DNA of 64,000 bases from NCBI GenBank assembly GCA_026874595.1, contig CM049309.1, forward strand, positions 72,774,426 to 72,838,425. Direction: 5' to 3'. A program made the translations under genes and the position numbers. Position 1 is the first letter of the stretch; the number at the start of each line of letters is the position of its first letter. Below, one piece after another: positions 57,901 through 64,000 of this stretch. The notes beneath the pieces are model-generated. The model made no database searches, was not told the origin of the DNA, and saw only the letters and a list, made by a program, of their open reading frames with translations. This stretch comes from Sipunculus nudus (taxonomy: Eukaryota; Annelida; Sipuncula; Golfingiida; Sipunculidae).

Positions 57901-60900
57901 ATAAAGTGATAAACTGACTCATTATAAAGTGATGAACTAACTCATCATAAAGGGATAAACTGACTCATTACAAAGTGATGTACTGACTCATCATAAAGTG
58001 ATAAACTGACTCATTATAAAATGATGAACAGACTCATCATACCTTGTTTGAAGAATTCATCACAGACTAACTCGGCCCATTTCTTACTGACAATCCATGG
58101 GCGACAAGGGTTGCAAATGTCTGCACATTTCAGAGCAATCTGAAAGTCCCCACATCACAGTGAATATTACTACTTAAAACACTAAAAGGATATATATCAG
58201 CACATAACAGAAAATATTAATAATTTACATTCTGAGCAACTTGAATAGCAAATGAATTTCATTTTTGGTAAAATATAAAATTCAAGCTAGTTAAACTGCA
58301 GAAAATTAAAGTTCACAAATAGAAACTGATTTTTTAGATATATAACACAGACGAGGAAAATGTATTACCTGAATGAAGGAATTATTAACTAAAGAGTATT
58401 ATAATGTGAAAAGGAAGTACAGATCAAATATCTGATGTTTCGTTCCCTCAATATAACAACATTTTATATTTTTATACACATTAATTTTCATAGACTAAAA
58501 TGGGTCATATAAGTACTTCTCAATTATACACCACTATTAATATTCATGAATACCTAAAGAAACTTAACTTTGTACACAAGAGTGTGTCAATTTTGTTTGA
58601 ATGTACAGCATATGCATACATATGCAATTTTCCAATACTAGAACTTGTGACAACTGTAAATAACACATACTTGCAACATTAAATGCCGATGTTCATGGTT
58701 ATTGAGGTTGAGATCACCACAGTCTAGATGGGTCTGCAAACAGAAGAATTAATTAACATTAACTTAAAAATTAATCAGAAAATTGGTTTTAAGTGCATGA
58801 GGATTACAGCATGAAGTATACAGATGACATAATACTTTTTATCTTATAATTTTATTATATGTCTGTTGAATATTAAAAGCAAAAATTATACTAAATATTA
58901 ACAATTATCATGCAAGGACCTTGACCAATATATTTCATATAACCCTAACTTTCCTATACTCGCATGAATGACCTTGACCTCTCTTTTTCATATAACCTTG
59001 AATTTTCTACTGCTAAACAACATTCACAGATAAGACTGACACTGAAAATACCAGCTGCTCACTTGAATCTGTAGCCATAACAAGACATTTGAAGACTTAC
59101 TGTAACTGACTTACTTTGAAACGTGACAAGAACTCTAGTTGTCTGCTGATATCTGTTGCCAAAATAAGAGATCGTAATTGCCACTCCAGCTCATACCTGA
59201 GAAGACATGAAGTTTAAAGGTGCTTTATTAACACTTATATAGTTGCTGATATAAGAATCTCAGTTAAAGCCATTTTTCAATGTGTGTAAATTTGTATGTG
59301 TGTACATGCATGAAAAAATAGCTTTGTTTTCAATTTCATGTGCATATACATGCATGAACTGGCAGATGTATATGTTAAAGGAAGAATAAGAATAGGAAAA
59401 ACTAGAATTATGATTCTTCCCAGGAAAAAAAAGAATTACAGTTTCTCCTGGGAAGATTGAGAATTCTCATTTTTCCTGGGAGAGACTGGAATTCAGTTTT
59501 GAAATTCAAACCTTGGAAAAATGAGAGTTCACACTTTTCCTATGAAGAACAGGAATCATTTATAGCAACTTATCACACTTTAAATTTTTTTCACTTTTTA
59601 TGTTTTTCATACTTCTTTTTCAAAAACAAACTTTTATTATATTCCTTTCACACCAATTATGAACAACTCAAGTGGATTAAAAAATTAATAAATATACAAT
59701 CACATAAAATTAATTATAGGAATAAAATATTAAGCTTGCATGTTGAAATAAGTGTTATATATAAAACAAGTTCCTTCATCTTTTGTTTTATTATTATAGT
59801 AATAGCTATGACAAATTCTTGATGAAGTTTTCAGAAGATAAGATGCTGGGAAAAATGAGAATTCCCATTCTTCCCTGGAAAATCCAGAATTCTCAATTGT
59901 CTTGGGAAAAATGAGAATCAAGTAATAGTATGAAACAATTCCCATTCTTCCCGGGAAGATTCTGGATCTTCCCAGATTCTCATTCTTACCTCGCCATATA
60001 TGTTGGACAGTGAATCATGCAGGTTTCCCTCAAAAACATGGCCTAGTTACTTATTTTACCCCTGACTCCATGAGTTCAAACATATATACACATACATTGA
60101 CAGACACATGGAAATACCACCATTAAAAAACATATGAGTGATTTTTACGCATTTATCCCCACATGGAAACATATAGCTTTATTAATACAGGATGGATATG
60201 ATAAGAATGATCCAATTTAATTTTTAAACATTCTGGATTTCAGGTTTAATATGTATATGACCAGGTTAACCCCCATAAATCATATTTAACCTATCATCAA
60301 GATAATAACAGGAATCTCTCAGGTTTCTTTTGAGATTTCACTGTTTCAGGCAAAACCAGGGTTCAAAAATGAGTTCTTCCCTTCCAAATCTAATGCATTA
60401 ACTGCTCAGCTATGTCCTACCCCAACATTATTAGTTTCTCATTCACTTATTTAAACGTCAAAAGTATATTTGAACTTACCACTGTTCTGGAGTGAAGTGA
60501 TCAAACACACCAGATTCCCGAAGCACCCCGACAGCAGATCGCCAGTGATGATTTTCAAGCACAGAAGAATTCTGAAATTGTAAAACCCAGTTGTCTGTAT
60601 CAACAAAAGAACCTTTTTTGTACTAAAACATATTTGAGCCTAAATTATATATACATATTTTGAATTATCAGAATGTCTTCAATTTGATCTGCCAAATATA
60701 AACAACATTTGTTACTTTGAATATTTTAAATTTAAACCAGTTTCATTTTTACATTAAACACAACATGCACCTCTGATTTATGTAAACCCACACTCTTTTA
60801 GGGACATAAATTTTGCAATCAAACCTGCCTGTATGTATCTATGTGTATGTCAAAGTGATTGTATGTATGAATTATGTCAAAGTGATTGTATGTATGAATT

Positions 60901-61486
60901 ATGTCAAAGTGATTGTATGTATGAATGTATGTATGCTTGCCTGGATTTGTAACTCAAAGGCTAAAGCAGATATCTTCATTAAAATGTTATACAAAGTAGG
61001 CATGCCTCTACAATACCTACATCAAGATTCTAAAATTCACATTTTAAGATAAAATATATATCTTAGTATAACTCTTTACATCCAGATGGCAGTAGAGTAG
61101 GGGTCATATTTTCAGACTTTTTACAGGCCAGTAGATATGTATAATTTACACACCACTGAGAGGTATAGCTGGAAAACTGCAGGGTTTTTTTTACATACTT
61201 ATACTTTTTCTTAACCAACATAGTAACTGAAGTGTTGAATATAACACATTGGACTGATGAAAGGATGGGTTCACATTAATGTGTAACTATTCACTAACAA
61301 CACAAGTACTTTGTTAAAAATAAAATCAAAATACATAAGTTAGAAAATACTTACTTTATACAGAGCTGCCAAATGATTTGAGGTAGCAACCAGAAAGGAT
61401 TGGTTGACCCCTGGATGGTCAAGGTCATGAGTTGCTGAAGCTAGAAGCGCTACCATTGCTTCCATTGGAGACAAACAGTGAGCAAT
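51777..61486 (-). CDS. PDE7: PDE7-type 3',5'-cyclic-AMP phosphodiesterase, 3' part, 8 coding exons, 600 aa in window
   Basis: Eight exons joined in phase. Residues 1-222 of the visible part are the second half of the class I PDE catalytic domain. They contain the metal-binding [10 protein letters not shown] (20-29), [17 protein letters not shown] (49-65), [10 protein letters not shown] (86-95), [12 protein letters not shown] (125-136, with a metal-ligand Asp) and VAKIQVGFM (177-185, with the purine-clamp Gln and Phe). Human PDE7A reads [29 protein letters not shown] and [12 protein letters not shown], so the subfamily is clear. The enzyme hydrolyses cAMP. The N-terminal exons, including the HNxxH half of the metal site, lie beyond the right edge. 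The protein then continues about 378 residues past the catalytic domain, much longer than human PDE7A or PDE7B, with several RRxS phosphosites. Confidence 0.93.
52628..53752 (-). CDS. PDE7: PDE7 large exon: end of catalytic domain and long C-terminal extension
   Basis: Acceptor TTCTTTTTCAG, donor TTCTCAG|GTAAAA, 374 codons. It opens with [16 protein letters not shown] and [18 protein letters not shown], matching the human FMTYLVEPLFTEWARF and NKASWKGL helices. The rest is low-complexity Ser/Glu-rich sequence with RRHSLP at residues 309-314 and again at 343-348, RRRGS at 478-482 and RPRSLS at 532-537. Confidence 0.9.
55096..55176 (-). CDS. PDE7: PDE7 exon with the IQVG purine-clamp segment
   Basis: Acceptor TTTTTGTTGCAG, donor GTTG|GTAAGT. 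It encodes [17 protein letters not shown] then TTTVAKIQV. The human counterpart is DIEKKYHLGVSPLCDRH then TESIANIQI. Confidence 0.93.
55177..57780 (-). other. PDE7 intron, no exon seen
   Basis: AT-rich intron between the LSPQCDRY exon and the CADICNPC exon. A direct duplication near 56,410-56,475 repeats GTGAAAGGAGCCATGTGACC. Nothing else stands out. Confidence 0.45.
57800..58042. repeat. 23-bp tandem repeat with AP-1 motifs, beside a PDE7 splice donor
   Basis: AAAGTGATGAACTGACTCAT plus TAT recurs ten times at exact 23-bp steps. TGACTCA lies at 57,823, 57,846, 57,869, 57,892, 57,915, 57,961, 57,984 and 58,007, with one-base variants at 57,938 and 58,030. On the gene's strand, the intron's first bases (GTATGATGAGTC) already belong to the repeat. 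Confidence 0.92.
58043..58139 (-). CDS. PDE7: PDE7 exon with CADICNPC
   Basis: Acceptor GGACTTTCAG, donor CAAG|GTATGA. It encodes [28 protein letters not shown] and one base of Gly. The first twelve residues from ALK are identical to human PDE7A. Confidence 0.95.
58671..58733 (-). CDS. PDE7: PDE7 exon ([10 protein letters not shown])
   Basis: Acceptor TCTGTTTGCAG, donor CAA|GTATGT, 21 codons. [10 protein letters not shown]...HRHLMLQ matches human SHLDRGDLCL...HRHLVLQ. Confidence 0.93.
59115..59196 (-). CDS. PDE7: PDE7 exon ([10 protein letters not shown])
   Basis: Acceptor TGTCTTCTCAG; its first base completes a Trp codon. The donor is [29 protein letters not shown] aligns with human [20 protein letters not shown]. 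Confidence 0.94.
59379..59991. mobile_element. Inverted-repeat element in PDE7 intron
   Basis: The left end AAGGAAGAATAAGAATAGG and the right end ATTCTCATTCTTACCT are imperfect inverses. Between them, words such as GATTCTTCCCAGGAAAA, TGAGAATTCTCATTTTTCC and AAAATGAGAATTCCCATTCT alternate on both strands, so the two flanks could fold back on each other around an AT-rich middle. No coding capacity. Probably a MITE or foldback element. Confidence 0.5.
60480..60571 (-). CDS. PDE7: PDE7 exon ([11 protein letters not shown])
   Basis: Acceptor ACAATTTCAG, donor AGTG|GTAAGT. It encodes [20 protein letters not shown]. Human PDE7A has [20 protein letters not shown], the closest match in the gene. Confidence 0.95.
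60849..60930. repeat. 27-bp tandem repeat, three copies
   Basis: CAAAGTGATTGTATGTATGA recurs at about 60,851, 60,878 and 60,905. The 27-bp period explains the short periodic frame here. Confidence 0.85.
61355..61486 (-). CDS. PDE7: PDE7 exon with metal-binding HDLDH (first in window)
   Basis: Acceptor TATTTTTTTTCAG, donor TATAAA|GTAAGT, 44 codons in phase 0. It contains [16 protein letters not shown], and the HD..H residues are part of the catalytic metal site. The preceding exon, expected to carry HNxxH, was not found between 61,487 and 64,000. Confidence 0.95.
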
Positions 61487-61547
61487 CTGAAAAAAAAATA
61501 AAAATACAAAATATGTCAAGGAAATTAAAAGTTAAATGATAAATTTG

Positions 61548-61650
61548 CATATTTATTATTATTATTGTTATTATTGTTACATTATCAATATTATAATTAT
61601 TTTTTTCTTCTTCCTCTTCTTCTTATTATTATTACATTATCAATATAATT

Positions 61651-61707
<57 letters not shown>

Positions 61708-61760
61708 TTTCAATTATTATTATTTTTATTATTACTATCATTATTATTATCACTATTATT
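61548..61760. repeat. (ATT)n-rich microsatellite
   Basis: Mixed ATT and TTC triplets for about 210 bases. The Tyr/Ile-rich frame across it is repeat translation. Confidence 0.92.
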
Positions 61761-61999
61761 TAAGGGAACAATGTGTTATCTTGTAATCAACTCCCTGCTT
61801 TTTAGGACAAAATACAATTTGTAAGAATACCATGTAATGTCATTTACATGAATTGTAAAGATATTTCATATTTTTTATCAGTTTCCATTTAGGATGATTT
61901 CTTTAGCTGACCAGGGTAAGAATATTTTAGTAGCTATGTCATAAGCAAGGGCAGCTGGGGAAATAACTAACTCCTGATGAAAACCACTTTTGCATGACC

Positions 62000-63825
62000 T
62001 TCATCAGGATGAGTTGAGAAAGACTGCAAATTATCATGCACAGCAAAAAGCAAATGTGACTGTATCATGACAAGCAAAACATTTTATTTTTTCTCTCCCA
62101 TTTCAAACATCTTTTGTATATTTTTGACAAGTTACAAAAATAGGATCAAACTTTCAAAGTAGAGCAAACTAGAATTTAAAATTATTCATGAAACTGCAAT
62201 AGTCTATCAATACCAATGATGCACCATAATGTAAATTTCTCATAGTTCTATAATGCATTATAATTTAAACTCAGCTTAGTCCCATAATGCATCCAAATAT
62301 GAACTCAACCTACTATGATAATGCTTCAAAATGAAAAGTCTTCAAATTACTACACTACATCATAATGTGAATCCACAAAGTCTCATAATCCACTGAAATA
62401 TGTATTCAAAAGATACAAAAAATGCATAATAATGTAACCTTAGCAGAAACTCATAATCTATCATAATATACTCTACAGCTTCCCATGGTGCATCAAAATT
62501 GTCCTCAAAAGAATCCCATAATGCATCATAATATGACCTAAAAAATTATGAACAAGAATATTCAAGGAATTTAAGTCCTCTGTTTCTGCCTTCAAGTCTG
62601 GGATGATTTTAAAGTCTGTGGTGACTAAGTGCGAATAGTTTTAACCATGCTCAACAGATGGCAGCACCTGGCAGTTACTGCCAAAAATTCAATAATCTAT
62701 GTCACCTGCTAGCTACACCTGTTGGTGATTAGTAACACTACATGTGCTGATTCATCATATCAATAATGAAAGTTGCTATTGTATTATTATCTTATCAGAC
62801 AGACACACCAAAACCAATCCCATCCAAGGTATGCATGAGAGCAATCACTGACCCAAATTTGAATGAAATCAGAATATATTTAGGAAAGCTGTCACAAAGA
62901 AACGTAAACCTGATGGATAGACATACATACAGACAGACAGACAAACACACCCACATCATTGTCTCCCATTCTGAGGAAGCTGGGGACATCATAATATGAA
63001 CTCAAAAGAATATCAAAATGCCTCAAACCGTAAACTCAACATAGCCCTTTAATCCACCATGTGAACACCTCAAAGTCCCATAATACATCAAAATCCGAAC
63101 TCAAAAGAATCCTGTAAAGCCTCACATTGTAAATTCAACATAACCCTTTAAGGCACCAAGTGAACTCCTAAATGTCCCATAATGCATCATTAAGAATGAC
63201 ACAATGAATCCTGTTGCTGCTGACTACCATAAATAATGTACTAAAAGTTGCTGTATTATAGACAGATTATTTCACAAGGGAAAATGAACAATGGCACATA
63301 ATCAGTTACTGGCAGCATAACACTGAATGGAAGACTGATCAAAATGAAATTAGTTTAGCAGGCAATAAAAAATATGACATTCACCAGAAAATTAAGCTGG
63401 CCATAATCACCAGCCAATTAATTTGGCCAATCACACTAAATGCCTGTAATGTAGCCTTTGATAAGCAGAATTAGCAGATGACATCACAGGCAAAATTCTG
63501 ATATATTTCTTTATACACAAAGACATCATTTGTGTCTGACAGAATCTCTCTGACTTAGAGAATTGATAATACAAAGATATTGCACTAATGCAAAGCTGAA
63601 CTCCTGTCATAGATAATATTTCTTCAAATATTACATATAATATAAGAGAGCTGATAATTTGAATGTTAATACAAAATCCAAACAATGTTTGTATAAAGTT
63701 TATCTGATTCGAAGCAAAAGTACAGAGACTAGCAGGGATAAGTAATGCAAATAAATATTTCATGACCAGTACCAGATAATTCCAATGTATTTTACATAGA
63801 TTAAATTGATGGAAAAATATTACTA
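62000..63825 (-). other. PDE7 intron with repeated CATAATGCATCA words
   Basis: Irregular direct repeats of CCATAATGCATCAAAAT, AACTCA and similar words run at about 62,215-62,540 and again at 62,990-63,190, on both sides of the dispersed repeat at 62.55-62.99 kb. The dispersed repeat therefore appears to have inserted into an older repeat array. No exon seen. Confidence 0.5.
62545..62990 (+). repeat. Dispersed repeat, copy 2 (PDE7 intron)
   Basis: Homologous to 25,215-25,610 in the same orientation with moderate divergence. It ends in GACAGACAGACAGACAAACAC. The sequences flanking the two copies differ, which shows dispersal and not local duplication. Confidence 0.75.
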
Positions 63826-63935
63826 CCGTAAAAGTCGTTGCAGAAGTCGCGACTTGTACTAGGAAATCGAATTCTAAAATCTAGAATTTTCTAGCAAAGT
63901 CGGGGTGCGACTTGTAATACGTACTTATCCCGTTT
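63826..63935. repeat. Possible DNA-transposon end (CCGTA...GTCGCGAC)
   Basis: TACCGTAAAAGTCGTTGC, the 12-base palindrome AAGTCGCGACTT and GGGTGCGACTTGTAATACG resemble the CGACTTATA-type ends of widespread Tc1/pogo-like short elements. Too little is visible to define its limits. Confidence 0.3.
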
Positions 63936-64000
63936 CTGTCAGCTTTCCCGGTACATGGAACGACGTCAGTTGAGCGATAATCTGCAATACCTTTAACCAG

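Noticed and set aside
61536-61763. Tyr/Ile-rich frame
   Set aside because: Translation of an (ATT)n microsatellite.
61487-64000. Search for the next upstream PDE7 exon (HNxxH segment)
   Set aside because: No sequence encoding NPYHN..HA.DV was found on the - strand; it probably lies past the right edge.

Overview
The window is animal nuclear DNA: AT-rich, low gene density, GT-AG introns, many microsatellites and several families of tandem and dispersed repeats. It reads as an invertebrate. The transposons with Helentron-like (HINE) ends and a tandem-repeat core recall the 'pearl' elements of bivalves, so a mollusc or another lophotrochozoan is my best guess. The sequence alone does not settle the species.

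Four protein-coding genes are supported. (1) Only the last coding exon of a + strand gene lies at 5,397-5,877. It is tryptophan-rich with a C-terminal KKGD and looks like the tail of ARFGAP1, with SCYL1 as the rival; the 5.4 kb to its left is intron plus repeats. (2) A complete mitochondrial fission regulator gene (MTFR1/MTFR2 family) lies on the - strand: eight coding exons, 26,858 down to 16,653, 413 aa. (3) A complete ARMC1 gene lies on the + strand: six coding exons, 31,271-36,613, 288 aa. (4) The 3' part of a PDE7-type cAMP phosphodiesterase gene lies on the - strand: eight coding exons, 61,486 down to 51,777, 600 aa, with its N-terminal exons beyond the right edge. I built the gene models by eye from splice sites and reading phase. 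Every junction keeps frame, and the joined proteins line up with the human families.

MTFR and ARMC1 are head to head, and the interval between them holds a CpG-richer patch with two CCAAT boxes and an ETS-type CTTCCGG (about 29.13-29.50 kb), a good candidate for a shared bidirectional promoter. Human ARMC1, MTFR1 and PDE7A are also neighbours on chromosome 8q13, so this is old conserved microsynteny with a local change of order. Human ARMC1 and MTFR proteins are reported to work together in controlling mitochondrial shape and distribution, so the paired genes probably encode partners. PDE7 degrades cAMP and is probably linked only by position.

Most of the rest is repeat-derived. Three complete and one partial Helentron-like element (1-782, 11,840-12,863, 18,588-20,335, 38,576-40,054) share one architecture: a subterminal inverted repeat, a local inverted copy of its arm, tandem core repeats often carrying GGTGGCGCCACC, and a right end CTRG followed by TT or TTT. 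Other arrays are a 41-bp repeat (15.9-16.1 kb), a 51-bp repeat (17.9-18.3 kb), a 130-bp satellite (48.7-50.0 kb) and a 23-bp repeat holding eight perfect AP-1 motifs right beside a PDE7 splice donor (57.8-58.04 kb). A tRNA-derived SINE head, a two-copy dispersed repeat and a 613-bp inverted-repeat element are also present. I see no rRNA, functional tRNA or CRISPR locus.
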